From Hormiphora californensis (taxonomy: Eukaryota; Ctenophora; Tentaculata; Cydippida; Pleurobrachiidae), in assembly GCA_020137815.1 (NCBI GenBank), contig CM035353.1:2434982-2498981 (forward strand): a stretch of 64,000 nucleotides of DNA, written 5' to 3'. Below the pieces are notes generated by a model. That model had not been told where the DNA came from. It saw only the letters and a list, made by a program, of their open reading frames with translations, and searched no databases. The translations under genes were made by a program, and so were the position numbers. Positions within the stretch are counted from its first letter, which is position 1, and every line of letters starts with the position of its first letter. Positions 26,311-37,668 of this stretch are shown here, piece after piece.

Positions 26311-29300
26311 GTGAAAGCAAGGACCAGGGGAGGCAGTCAGGGAACACAAGGCCCAAACCACTAGACGACCAAACAAGGGGAAAACATCGAACGACCAGTG
26401 ATGTGCCAGAGCAGGTGGGGAGATTAACACTTAGTTTAATATTTATTAAATTTATGTAATTTAATACCTTGTAATAACAATGAGCAGGAACTTGCAGCAG
26501 TGGTTCGAACTACTATTATATGTACTGTTCGGCAGATACCTGTGCCGGGTTTCATTCATTCAATGTTAAATTAGACCAACCCGCAACACTTGTGGTCAAC
26601 GCGCATTTGTCCGTAGGAATCCTCCGTTTTGCAGGGGTTTTGCGCGATTTTGTTAGGCGATTTCAGGCGAGCGTGCACGCTTGCGTGTGCTGTCAAACCA
26701 CCCTGGAAAATTGTGTAGCATTGTACGGTAATCGTTCTAAAGATCATTTTGCTACCCAGAACTTGGGGAAAGTGCGGCAGGTTTGGACAGCACGGCATCA
26801 AAGTTCGTCCTTCCTATAGCCCAAAAAATGGCTTCTGTTCAAAGCGAACCTAAATTTTGGTTGATCTCAAAAGAAAGCTAGGGGGCTCTAGAGATTACTA
26901 TGCAACCTTTCCATCGGCAACCGGTTCAGATGCGGTCATGTATCAAAGCGACATTTATGCTAAAAAAGCGCTGTCCAGCGCTGGTTTTACACGTAAAAAC
27001 GCGCAACGAGGTTAGATCTTGGTCAAAAATGAGCCGTTCTACTGCGCGTTTTCTTCAAAATCACTAGATCTCGAGAGCCTATCGGACATGACCACATAGT
27101 GCGCAAGTTGACTAAAATAGTTAGAGATAAACGGAAAAACAAAGAAAAAGAAACTCACGATTAAAACGCCCAGAGCTCTCAAACCAGCCTCTTATGTGAC
27201 ACAAATTCCGATTCACAGGTTCGGCTGGGGTTGTATATTAGAGGTGCTTTAACCTCAGTCCGAGTATGCCTAAAAATCAGGAAAACTTGTAAGTTTAAGA
27301 TACTTTGGAAAACAACTGTTACCGGCTTAAAGTAATGGGGTCGGTCTGGAAATTTTTTAGCGGGGAAAATAAACTACACCAACTTGGCAACGGGCTGGCC
27401 CAGCGCGGATAAGGCAGCGCTTTAAATGGGCAACCCATATGTCTCTTTTAAATAACTGTCGATTTTTTAGAGTTTTCAAATTTCTTTAATGACTATAAGA
27501 CCGGTCCTGATGAGATAGAGACTTGGAATTTAGAGGTTACGAAGATCTTGATAAGCTCTTCCAGAACCTCCAAATTTCCAAGTCTCTATCTTATCAGGAA
27601 TCGGAGATATGGACAAATTTTGGTAATTCAGGGGTGTGGTGTGACTAGACTTTTGTTGTGATTCATCTTGTGAATATTCAGTGTTCAGTTTATGGTTTCA
27701 TTAACTTATTAACTATTTATTAATTTATTTGACAGTATGCTGTTTTTTTATTAACTTATTAACTATGTATTAAATTACAATGACAACAGAGGACTTTCGG
27801 AAGGACATTGGAATACGAGATTGCTTTAGAAGCGAGTTGTGATCGAAAGGACGCTTAAAGGTCCCCCAAACTACTATGTCCCTTGCTGTTCGCGACGCGA
27901 TTTTAGGACGGCATAGCTCCACCCCCTGATAAGATAGAGACTTAAAAATTTGTTTTCTAGGGAGATCATATCGAGTTCTTTGTACAACAAATTTCAATCT
28001 CTATCTTCACAGGGAGTGGAGTTATGACCGTGAGAAATTTTACAAAACCCGAGTGAGGGACATAGTAGGTTGGGGTGTACTTAGTTATAAGTCGATGGAG
28101 ATAAAACTTTTCGATAAAAGCGATTTAAAATGGCTGGCTCAGAAAGCAAACAGGATCCTCAGAACACTAGCAGGAAAGATGGCAAAGGCAGCATGGGATA
28201 ACTACCGTGAGGCATAGAATACCTCGACTCCGACATAGGTTCGCAATCCTGAGTGTGTCTGATTAGCATGCGAGGCACCGAGTGAAAGTCCATCATGCCA
28301 CCATAAACCAATGTGGACCTTACCTCATCTGAACATTTGTTTAGAAACATTTGTTAGATTAATTTTGTCCAGTGTGTAGGATGAAGATATGGAGGCCCGC
28401 AAAACGGGTTGCGACGCGCAGTTTGCGACGCGAATGCGGACGCGCACCAAAGTGGTCACTTTTTGGAAAAATTGATTTTTTCGATTTTTTTAAAGACAAG
28501 TTTGCAAGTTTGACAAGTTTTGAAAAGTTTCTAAATAAATCAGGTATGGGTCGCCCATCCCATGAATTTACCATGAAATAAGTGTTTAGTCTCTTGGTTT
28601 GAACATGCGCTACAGCCCTCCCCTCTCATGCGCGCGGTCCCCCTTGTAAGAGGCCTTGCAGCTATGCCGAGCTTCTTGGAATTTAACTTTCTTACTTTCT
28701 AGGTTTTTGAGTTAAAGTTCAATCTGAAAAGTATGTCATGCGCTGCGTCTGCAGCCTACCGACAATTATGTGCGTTTCTGATTGAAGAAGATTAGCTTTT
28801 TCCCACGATTTGCTAACGTTTCTATTTAATGACACCTGCATGGGCCGCAACCCCATCTGAGGCACAATAAGGGGATAGCGATGCCGCCATGCAGATGGGC
28901 CACTAGGAAGACCTCATGGCTGGTGTTGAAATGGGTATGGAGTTGCGGTGAAAAAGATATGAAATTGCCTTGTGGATGAGTCCCAGAGACCCTTCACACA
29001 TGGGATTGAGATGCTCAGGTACGCCCAACATCTCAAAAATCTTTCTCTCCGCGGGGGTCGTTAATAACGATACATGACTAATCCATGTCTGGAAGGTTTT
29101 TCACGATTAGTTCTAAAACGGCACTGGTTCTTGTGAGCCCACTGTCTGGTCCAGAGCCAATTGTCCCCGATACAATTAGCTCGCTCGAAAAATCCATCTC
29201 TGGCCCTTATGACTTATCATCGAGTTTAAAGGAGCGCAACTAGTAAAAGGGGGGGGGGGGAGTGGTCGCGCGGCAACTATGGTGAAAATTGGCCAATCTA

Positions 29301-29956
29301 CAAACATTAATTTCGCGAATCCTCAACAATATTGGCCCATCTTCGCTGGATGCGCAAAGTTCGGCCAATCTTCGCTGCCATGGTGAATTTCACAGCTGTT
29401 TCGCGCGCACAAACCCAAGATAAATGGTTTCGCGCCCCACGTCTATGCCACTCGATGCTCGCCAAAATACCCGGTAAGGGATCAGCGATGATGCTATTGA
29501 TAATGTTACTTTGCTGGTGCAAACATGCTTCAATGAGATCCATTAACTCAGCAATGTAATGAGATGATCCATTATGAAATGTTATTTTGGTTAATCTGGT
29601 ACAGTCTTATCGGACAGTGATTTACTATTTACTTATGTTATGGGTCGGGATCAGAATGATTTGAAAAGTAGACACAAGAGGATTTGCAGAACACCGGAAT
29701 TTTGATTTTAGCATTAACGGGAACACATTTCCTCCCCATGGCGCCCTTTGTAGGGACCAAACGAGGTCAGGGCAAGAGGGTACTCGCGAAAATACGGTCT
29801 CTGCGCCCCCAGCGGACTCTCTCGACAGACACAAATTGGGTCGAGAGAGTTAAATTAAAACTCCTCAGAATATTTCAGGTGTTTTTTGAATGACCGATAT
29901 GGAAAAGTCAAATAATTAATGATATAATATACCAAACTAAAATTTAAAATACAAGA

Positions 29957-30031
29957 GCGGATTTGGCTCAGTTGATAGCAGCTTGTCGGTCAACCCTCAG
30001 GGGCGTCGGGTTCGAGACCAGAGCATCGACC
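29957..30031 (+). repeat. tRNA-derived SINE-like module, copy B
   Basis: Same A-box and B-box arrangement as the copy at 4689-4761, with two or three single-base insertions, followed by a T run. Confidence 0.55.
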
Positions 30032-30145
30032 CTTTTTCCATATTTTTTAAAAAATTTAGGAAATTGGCACAGTTAGTGGAATAGATTGTCAATCGAAAAA
30101 TAAGAATGAACTGCCCATTTTCAAATTAGAAAAACACTTTATATG

Positions 30146-31340
30146 GGGTGCTATGGGGGGAGCCAGGGGAGGCCGAGGAGCCGAGGAGCGACGAACTCCC
30201 CGGAAGAGCCGGAAGGCAGAGGAGTCGTCAGCGGCCCCAAGAGCGGGGCTACACAGGGCGCCGGAGAGGTGGGGGCGAGAGCCAAGCGGGAGCGAGCCGG
30301 TCATCAGGTGGAAAAGAGGACCCGGCAAGGCTAGCCCCATAGGGGACGGGTAGTGAAGGAGGGAGCATGCACACTAAAAACGCTTGAGACGCGCCGCAGA
30401 GCCTCCACGACATACTGTAACCCAAGGACAGTGGGAGACGGGGGCGGCCGCGCTGCGGGCGGGTACCGGGAACGGCACAGGATGGACTTGTGCAAGCCTC
30501 CCTACGCGCCAGCACACACCGGAGGATAAATCGGCAAGGGACAGCACAGACGGAACGGGGAGCGTCATAGACAATGCGGGAGGCGGAGCGTCGAGCGCGA
30601 GCAGCCCAGTATTAACGAAGCCGGAAGGGGAGCACCCAAGCTAGAGGTCGTTACATACCGAAACCCTGACGCAGAGCGGCGCAGCCGCTGTGGGCCACGA
30701 CGCCCGCATAAGCGAGACGAGGCCGCCAGCGGAGCGGGAGGAGCGGCCTCGAGCAGGCACACCCAAGCGAGCGGGCCACTGCGTACCACGTAGGAGGAAA
30801 AGGTCGTCGGCGGAGAGAGGCTGGAGCGCCGGGGGAGCACGGCGAACCAAGGGCGCGCGGGGGACATGAAACAAACGGCCGGAAGAGAGTGCATCACGGA
30901 GCCACCGTGCCGCACTCAGGGCAGGAAGGGGACCCGGAGACCAGCGCGACAGTGGGGGCGGCAATCCACCTCTCAAGAGAGGACGAAGGTCCACCGCGCA
31001 GAGGTATTGCGACCAACAAAAGGGAGGCCAGCAGTCGGGCACGGGAATGGGGACCCGTGGAAACCGAGCGGAAAGCGCAATGGCAGGGGCACCAACCCGG
31101 ACAAGGCCGTGACGCAACACAGGCGGGAAGGGACGGACGTGACAGACGGCGAAACGTGGCAACCGCACACATACGGGAAAACAGGCGAGGGCGGGCAGCG
31201 GCGGAAAACAACACGGGACAGAGGGGGGAAGGAGGAGACGCCTGGGCAGCGACGCGGTAAGACCGGGCAGACAGGGGCAAAGCGGGACGCCGTCAGAGGT
31301 CACCCCGGACGCGAAGGGGGTGATGACAACAAAAACCCAA
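30146..31340. other. T-poor, GC-rich block of unknown nature
   Basis: The + strand is rich in G, A and C and poor in T. This keeps several frames open on both strands (up to 242 codons on the minus strand at 30641-31369). The implied proteins are compositionally extreme: Arg/Gly/Glu-rich on +, Leu/Pro/Arg/Ser-rich on -. They have no domain I recognise. I treat the frames as composition artefacts. Confidence 0.6.
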
Positions 31341-31900
31341 ACTAACAAACAATCGAACAACATCAACAACTAAGCAAATCAACCACAAACAACTACAGCA
31401 CGACCCATACTTTAATCCCAACCCACTCCATCTCCACCAAATGCAACCAAACCTCAACCACAACACACCCACCAGCACCTTTACCACTTACCTACCCACA
31501 CCCATGTACCACCACCTCCCCCTACCACCCTCCCCAAACCTACCCAACCCCCCCTCTTAACCTACCCCCAACAACCCAACACCCCACCCTCGTTAAAAAT
31601 CACCTTCCACTCCCCCCACCCCCCCCACCAAAACCAAACCCCCGCGACACACCCCCACCCCCCACATACCCCCCCCACCCCCCCAACAATTCGAAACTCC
31701 TATCAACTACCAATCCACAACCCACCACAGACCCCCTAAAAAAACCATAAAAACCCAACAAAACACGACAACCCAACACCAAACAAAAAGAAACCAAAAC
31801 CAGGGCCAACAGAAACCACACCGACAAATCAGACCAAACAACTAATAGCGACGAAACACAAAACATACCACGAAACCCGAAGTACCGATACAAAAACGAG
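31341..31900. other. G-depleted A/C block
   Basis: The + strand is almost wholly A and C with some T and very little G (for example 31370-31480 and 31560-31790). It joins the T-poor block without a sharp repeat boundary. No gene is seen. Confidence 0.75.
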
Positions 31901-32071
31901 TAGGTAAGGAGACGAGCAAAAGCCGCAAGCGGAGGGGAAGTAGAGAGAGAGAGGAGGAGAAAGAGCAGAAGATAGAGAAGACGGGAGAAGGTAGCAAAGA
32001 CAAGAGAGAGCAGCAGAGGTAGAAAGACAGGCAGAGAGAGACGTAGAGACGGGGGGGAAGAAGAGGAGAGA

Positions 32072-32103
<32 letters not shown>

Positions 32104-32324
32104 AGAGAGAGCACGAGAGAGAGAGCGGAGAGTAGAGAGATAGAGAGAGCGTAGCGAGCGCGGAGCGAGAGAGGAGATAACGAGAGAGAGAGCGATAGAG
32201 CGAGGATCGGGCGCTAGCTAGAGAGAGAGAGGACGCTAGATATCTGCTCTCTAGTCGCTAGCTCTCTTCGCTCTCTTCTTCTTCTATCGCTCTCTTTTCT
32301 ACATACTATTCAGTATCTCTCACT
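31901..32324. repeat. Purine-rich (GA) tract switching to (TC)
   Basis: Degenerate GA-rich sequence to about 32230, then a switch at 32235-32290 to TC-rich sequence. The TC part leads into the R1-tail homology at 32325, so it probably corresponds to the TC tract that ends R1. Confidence 0.7.
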
Positions 32325-32440
32325 CTCGCGTTTGCAACATGTTATCATCACCTGTTAAAACTGGAAGAACTACAGTAAGTACTCGAGTACTCCAGTACAC
32401 CAGATCTATCAGTTCTCAAAGTTGTGAACTGAGAGAACTC
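32325..32440 (+). repeat. R1 downstream segment (copy near 32.4 kb)
   Basis: The segment from 'ctcactctcgcgtttgca' to 'gtgaactgaga' matches 63716-63836 closely. It includes the 14-bp palindrome AGTACTCGAGTACT region. In both places it follows a TC tract, so it is the distal part of the R1 repeat. Confidence 0.75.
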
Positions 32441-32745
32441 TCTCTCTCTCTATCTGCCTTCTCTCTATTCCCTCTCCAATCTCGTCCCCCCTCTCATTCT
32501 CCCCTATCATTCCCTCTTCTCCCAAAACTCAGGTCCCCCTCTCATTCCCATGCTCTCATTTGCCCATCTCATTCCCATATATCCCAATCATCTCACTCCC
32601 GCATTATTTCCCCTCTCATTCCCCCCTCTTCCCAAACTCATTCCATATCATCATCTCATCTCCCAATCTCTCATTCCCGGTTCCCCATTTCATTATGCCA
32701 CTCTCGTTATCCCCTCTCAGTGTGTGGTACTGGCTATTAATTATC
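32441..32745 (+). repeat. Polypyrimidine tract
   Basis: About 300 bp with very few purines, built from 'ctctcattccc' variants. The 133-codon open frame across it is Ser/Pro/His-rich low complexity and not a gene. Confidence 0.75.
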
Positions 32746-35490
32746 GCACATTGAGAATCAAGTGTTCCTGATGGCCAGTGCATCTCTATCTCAATTCAAC
32801 ATTACGTTCCACGTTTTTTTTTTTTTGGATCGTCCCCTGCTAACATTTGTCACTCCCTGTTTACAACCATGTATCCTGGCATATGTGCCACGGTTTGACA
32901 GTGGTATTTTCACAGCCACCTGTTTGACCCCGGTAGTGAGGGCCGGAATACTGCCTTTAGGTACCCAATCACTGGTACTTGCCTATCATGCTGGCCATTA
33001 CCGTCTGGGCGGTGCCGACCCGCTTTGAGTGTCAAAACCCAGGCCTGGCTCCGCCCACAGGCAGAGTTACAGTATAAAATCAACCAGGCTTGTGGGCATA
33101 GCGTTTGACGGTACAACCTTAATGCACTTTGGTCTTGCAGCACAGATGTGTATAGTTTGGGAATGAAGCGGGCAAGGGCAATGTTCGTGATGCTTCGTTA
33201 TCGGTCATGAGTGTCAAGGAGTGAGCGCCGTAGCTGTTTCATGATTGTATTTTGTGTCATGCATCGTGGTATTAGGCTCAGGGGATAGGGAAAGAAAAAA
33301 AACACAGAGAAAGAGGAGAGAGAAAGAGAGGGAGGGCTCTATAAACGTACTTTACGTACTGTTGATAGCGAGAGGAGGAGAGAGAGATATATAGAGAGAG
33401 AGAGAGATAGAGAGATATATAGAGAGAGAGATAAATAGAAGAAGGGTTAACAGAGCCGACCAATGAAAACTGGAGACCTACTGCAGCGGACAACCTTACC
33501 ATCCCCCACCCAACCCAACAGAACACCCCAACCCCAAGAGTAGCCTAATTACTAATTAGGCAGAAGTAGCCCCCAAAGCCCTCCATTCTCAACCGATCTA
33601 CTGAGGCCAGGGAAGGAATCATTGGTCGACTCTATACGAAGGAAAAGCAAGACTTGGTAGCAAGCAGATGTAATGTATGAAGGTGCGTGCTGGATAATAA
33701 GTATGTACTTATGAGGTGATGCATGGTATGATAACTTTTTATGGATGGACTATACTACAGGATATCGTCTCCCATAATATGGCTCACCCGAGAAAGATAA
33801 TAATCCAATTAACCCCATCCCACACACCAGATATCGCCCCCCCCCCCCCCGTTGTGATCGTGAGATAGGCGTGAGATGAGAGAGAGAGACAGTGAGAGAG
33901 ACAGAGAGACATCAGACAGTCGAGGGAACCCGCTCAGGAAGGTGACGAAATAGAAGCCGGGTTCCAGAGTGAAGAACCCAATTAGACCTCCAGTGCCAAC
34001 AGCGATGATTATCTCCACATTCCAGGAAGACCTCCATTAAGAAATTACGGAGATGACATCCAAAACCCCCTTGGAGAATGGAGAAAAAGGTGATGAAAAG
34101 GGATCGGCAGGAGAGATAAAGATGAGAGAGACCGGCGATAGAGAAGGAGGACCAACGAACTAGAAGATATGAAATAGAAGGACAACCACGAGATCCAGAG
34201 TGACGAAACTGCTACTGGTCCCAATAGAGAGAGAACCCCTGATCCGAAGAAGAACCGTAACTGGAAAAGACCTATCTAATCCAAGACAAGACGAAACTCC
34301 GGGAGCCGAGAGAAAAAAAAGGCAGCGGAGGAAGAAGCTGTCGCCACTGGCCCAAGAAGGCAACTAGAAACAGAAATAGTGCCCACTGTGCGTGAACTGC
34401 ACAGGAGATGAGCATTGGAAACGAGGGAGCACCTGGAAAATGGGTTGGTTGATTGTAATACAATGATATATATTGTGACCTGCAACATGTTTGGGTTAGG
34501 TGGAGAGTGAGAGATCTTTACTCTTTCTCGCACGGGAGAGATGCCCTGTGAATGAAACCCGTATTCGGATCGGTGTTAGTGAGTAAGGTGGGACTAACCC
34601 AGATCCCCCTCCCCCACACCAAGAGCCCCCTTGCCAGCCCCTGTCCCTTAGCCAAGCCTCTCTAACTGCCAACTACTGGCCCACACGAGGCCCCAGTCCC
34701 CACGGAAACACAACTGCGGGAACCCACACGGCACACTTAGCCTACACTAGCCCAATACAACCGGAGGGTACGCAGACCTGACTAGGAACGGGAAAAAGAA
34801 AGGGAGGGACTAAGGAGAGGCAGAGGAGCAGAACCAAGAGTACAGCTAGGACCAAGGTCCAAATACAAGAAACTGAACAACTATAAAAAACTCCAAAAAA
34901 ATTAGTGCGGGAGCACGAAACACAGAGACAGGCAACACAACCAATGCCAAATACTCCCCTACCCCGGCACGTGAAACACGGTCAACAATGATACCCGAAC
35001 TGACAGGACAGAAGACACCCTAGAACTGTGAACAGGCAACTATGAACTATGAAATGACAACAACAATTACTGAAAATACATAACAAGACAATGAATAAAT
35101 GAATATTGAAATAACAGAATGAACGATCTTATCTGATAGACGATTGTAGGTAGCGTTGTAGTTGACTGGTCCTTTGTTGTTATTGCTGGTAGTAGTTGAA
35201 GCTAGCTGGACTTGGTTCACCGTGGTAGACAAAGTGGTGAATGAAATCGAAGAAGGCGGGAGGGGGAGAGATCACCCGCACAATACAAGAGAGAGCAAAA
35301 CACGAAGTGCACGTTCCACGTTATTGTATGTCACGCTGATACCTTCACGTGATGGAAAAGAGAGAGTGCATGCCCATTGTGTGTCGCATTCTATCACATG
35401 TATAACACCTCAGTATCACGTGGATCGGACCAAGCTCCGAAACATGTTGTTCGTGGACGGTTTTCTAAAGTTTAGCGAAATAATAGTCGC
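32746..35490. other. Mostly anonymous sequence with GA microsatellites
   Basis: Interrupted GA/TA repeats lie at about 33296-33445 and 33870-33915, with a C run at 33838-33851. An open frame at 35162-35497 (111 codons, hydrophobic start then charged) has no domain I know and lies immediately upstream of the retroelement remnant at 35491. No other feature is supported. Confidence 0.5.
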
Positions 35491-35901
35491 TCACTAACCT
35501 GGACGCTTACAAAGGATATGGAGCGGAGTCTCAATGGTACCTACACCAGAATGCTGAGGATGGCACTAAATAAGAACCAGTACCTCCTCCAGATGAACAA
35601 CGCCACATTGTATGGTATCGGGAAACTCCCTATTCTCAGCACCAAGATCGCTGAAAGGAGACTCAGACTCGCCGGCCATGCTGCACGTCATCCGGAACTA
35701 ACGCTCAACAAAGTGTTACTTTGGGAGCCTCTCCACGGACACTCCAGACGAGGGCGACCAAAACAGACCTTTGTGGATGTACTGCGGCGGGACACGGGAC
35801 TCAGGGAAACCTCCGAAATAGCTTCTTTGATGGCTGATCGTGTAGAGTGGAGAAATGTTATCCATGGAGTTCGGAAATACCACACGTGGAATCCGCCCTA
35901 A
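35491..35901 (+). pseudogene. LINE reverse-transcriptase C-terminal remnant
   Basis: The frame reads SLTWTLTKDMERSLNGTYTR and continues for 136 codons. It carries the hallmark end of many animal endonuclease/reverse-transcriptase proteins: IAERRLRLAGHAARHPE, then LLWEPLHGHSRRGRP, a T-FVDVLRRDTGL block, and a closing MADRVEWRN segment before the stop. The polymerase and endonuclease domains are absent, so this is a 5'-truncated copy typical of LINE insertion. The region is open with no frameshift, so it is fairly young. The exact clade (RTE, CR1 or other) cannot be fixed from this part. Confidence 0.85.
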
Positions 35902-36196
35902 GTCAAAGTAAGTCACTAACTTGACTTCTAAATTTCAACACTAAACTGAATTTAGTTTCGTGGAGGACACCCAGGGAAGGAGAGGTGAAAACATGATGAC
36001 CAGATGAGAGAAAGCGGTAGGAGGGAGAAGAAGATCACAGGGAAGATAGGTGAAAACACCACAGGTGAGAGGAAGCCGCAGGAGGGTCGTAGAAGGAAAT
36101 CCAGCAGAACCCAGATTGAGAAGAAAGAGTGTCCATGAAGGGGGAGTGAAACCACGATTAACAGGTGAGAGAAAGCTGCAGGAAGGATGTAGAATA
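35902..36196. other. Degenerate GA-rich repeats after the LINE remnant
   Basis: Loose repeats of 'aggtgagagaaagc-gcaggagg' occur at about 35995-36190. No coding signal. Confidence 0.45.
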
Positions 36197-36385
36197 GGGC
36201 TAGAAAGGAAAGGTAAGATGTTTTACAAAAGGTTTACAGCACGGGAAAGGGGGTAGAAATTGGCGAGAGGGCTAGAAAGGGAAGGTAAGATGTTTTACAA
36301 AAGGTTTACAGCACGGGAAAGGGGGTAGCAATTGGCGATAGGGTTAGAAAGGGAAGGTGAGATGTTTCACAGAAGGTTCCTTGCA
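36197..36385 (+). repeat. 72-bp tandem repeat, about 2.6 units
   Basis: Units start at 36197, 36269 and 36341 with 'gggctagaaagg' or 'gggttagaaagg'. They share 'aagatgttttacaaaagg' and 'acgggaaagggggtag'. The first two are nearly identical. Confidence 0.85.
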
Positions 36386-36497
36386 TTGTGGTAACCGTTG
36401 CCGTGCATCCAACGCGACTTTCAGGCTTGCATTTTAAATAATTTTGCGCGGCTTTAACAGTTTTAGCGCGGCTTTACAATTGCGCGTTCTGAATAAC

Positions 36498-36620
36498 AGC
36501 GAAGATTGGCCAATATATTTGCGCATCCAGCAAAGATTGGCCAATATTGTTGAGGATTCGCGCATTAATGTTTGTAGATTGGCCAATTTTCACCATAATT
36601 GCCCGCGCGACCTTTACTAG
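36498..36620 (-). repeat. Inverted fragment of R1
   Basis: Reverse complement of the R1 segment near 3996-4120, including the repeated GATTGGCCAAT motif. It is joined directly to a reverse-transcriptase-like tail at 36621. Confidence 0.85.
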
Positions 36621-36720
36621 GGCAGATGTGGAATTCCCTACCCCGTGCAGTGAGAGTTGAAACAGTCCCTTGGGTCCTATTTTACTTTACGGAACACGTT
36701 TTCGGGCCTCCATATTTAAT
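36621..36720 (+). pseudogene. Short retroelement RT tail fragment, copy 1
   Basis: From the ATG at 36625 the frame reads MWNSLPRAVRVETVPWVLFY, the 'WNSLP' signature found near the C-terminus of many LINE reverse transcriptases. The same ~75 bp is repeated at 39323-39400. Only the signature is present. Confidence 0.4.
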
Positions 36721-36925
36721 TTACTTCAAACAGCAATCCGACAATACCGGGTTCCATGATGGATACGAGGGTACTCTCGACACTTCGGTGTTGTACCAAT
36801 CCACACAATACTTTGCAGGTTCACTCTGTGACCGATCGTGGTGTGCGTTTATTATCTGAGACCCCGGTGTCGGATTGCTGTTGTTCAAGAAAAGAAAAAA
36901 AAAAAATTTAAATATGTTAAATGTT

Positions 36926-37147
36926 AAAGTCGGATTTTTTGAAACTGTCACCCCCTGGGTATTTTCAAATTTCGTAAATGACCATAAATCCGGTTCCTGA
37001 CGAGATAGAGACTTGAAATTTGGAGGTTACGAAGATCTTGCTAAGTTCTTCCGAACCTCCAAATTTCAAGTCTCTATCTTATCAGGAACCGGAGATATGG
37101 CAAATTTTGTTATTTCAGGGGGTGACAGTTTCAAAAAATCCGACTTT
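36926..37147. mobile_element. 222-bp fold-back element, AAAGTCGG-end family
   Basis: Terminal inverted repeats start AAAGTCGGATTTTTTGAA and continue CTGTCACC. The interior is itself a hairpin made of the 'cgagatagagacttgaaatt' arm and its complement. It is homologous inside to R1 2256-2375 and outside to the ends of the 1.15-kb element at 60773-61918. No coding capacity. A clear target-site duplication could not be called. Confidence 0.75.
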
Positions 37148-37181
37148 ATTGTTATTGTTATTGTTTCAAAAAATCTGGCTT

Positions 37182-37238
37182 CAGGGAACTCAGTCATCAA
37201 CTGCCCCCTCAGTGAGTAGTTGATGACTGAGTTCCCTG
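37182..37238. repeat. Perfect 21-bp inverted repeat
   Basis: Arms at 37182-37202 and 37218-37238 are exact reverse complements (outer end CAGGGAACTCAG) around a 15-bp spacer. A further partial copy of the arm follows at about 37242-37262. Confidence 0.85.
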
Positions 37239-37668
37239 TCTCAGTCATCATCTCAGTCATCAACGGGAAAACGAGAACTCAAATGTGCGGAAATGTTGTT
37301 TTTTTTGCGACTTTTTTGCACGATCAAATGAAACGCGCGCTTCAGAAAAAAGCCAAGCGCGGCAGAGCTGTTTTTTTAGCGCGTTGCATATTTTGGCAGC
37401 GTTGGGCGGTGTCGGTTAAATTGTCGCGATTTCAAAATCAAATTGAAAATTTATCCAGCCAGATTTTGACTCCGCTCCAAACTTTGGCATGCGCTGCAGA
37501 CCCCAAGTGCGCGCGTTTTCCACGGCTTCTAGGGCCTGTAGCATAGGCCAACTCCAAACTCTAACTCCCGTCCCAGCTCAAGCCTCACTTAGAGTTAAGT
37601 AGCCCTAACCCTAATAGGGATCCCTAAAAAAGTTCAGTATTTACACAGCGTTTACACAGTTACAATCA

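Larger units (their letters stand above)
25166..30145 (+). repeat. Composite repeat R1, copy B (indel-rich)
   Basis: Colinear with copy A from its first base to the 'cactttatatg' just before the TC tract, about 100 bp longer overall. It differs mostly by single-base insertions and deletions (duplicated or missing bases in short runs) more than by substitutions. That favours low read accuracy over age. Similarity stops abruptly at about 30145, where a 2-kb low-complexity block replaces the short tail leading into the TC tract. Confidence 0.85.

Noticed and set aside
30641-31369. 242-codon minus-strand open frame, the longest in the window
   Set aside because: Overlaps several other long frames on both strands in a T-poor, GC-rich block. 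The composition is Leu/Pro/Arg/Ser/Val-heavy with no domain, so the frame is open because stop codons are compositionally rare.
35162-35497. 111-codon frame starting with a hydrophobic, signal-like stretch
   Set aside because: No downstream domain or homology that I recognise, and it ends at the retroelement remnant. The hydrophobic start comes from a 'ttgttgttattgctg' repeat.
37600-37620. Telomere-like CCCTAA units
   Set aside because: Only about one and a half units, as also at 59568-59585 and 62460-62490. Not a telomeric array.
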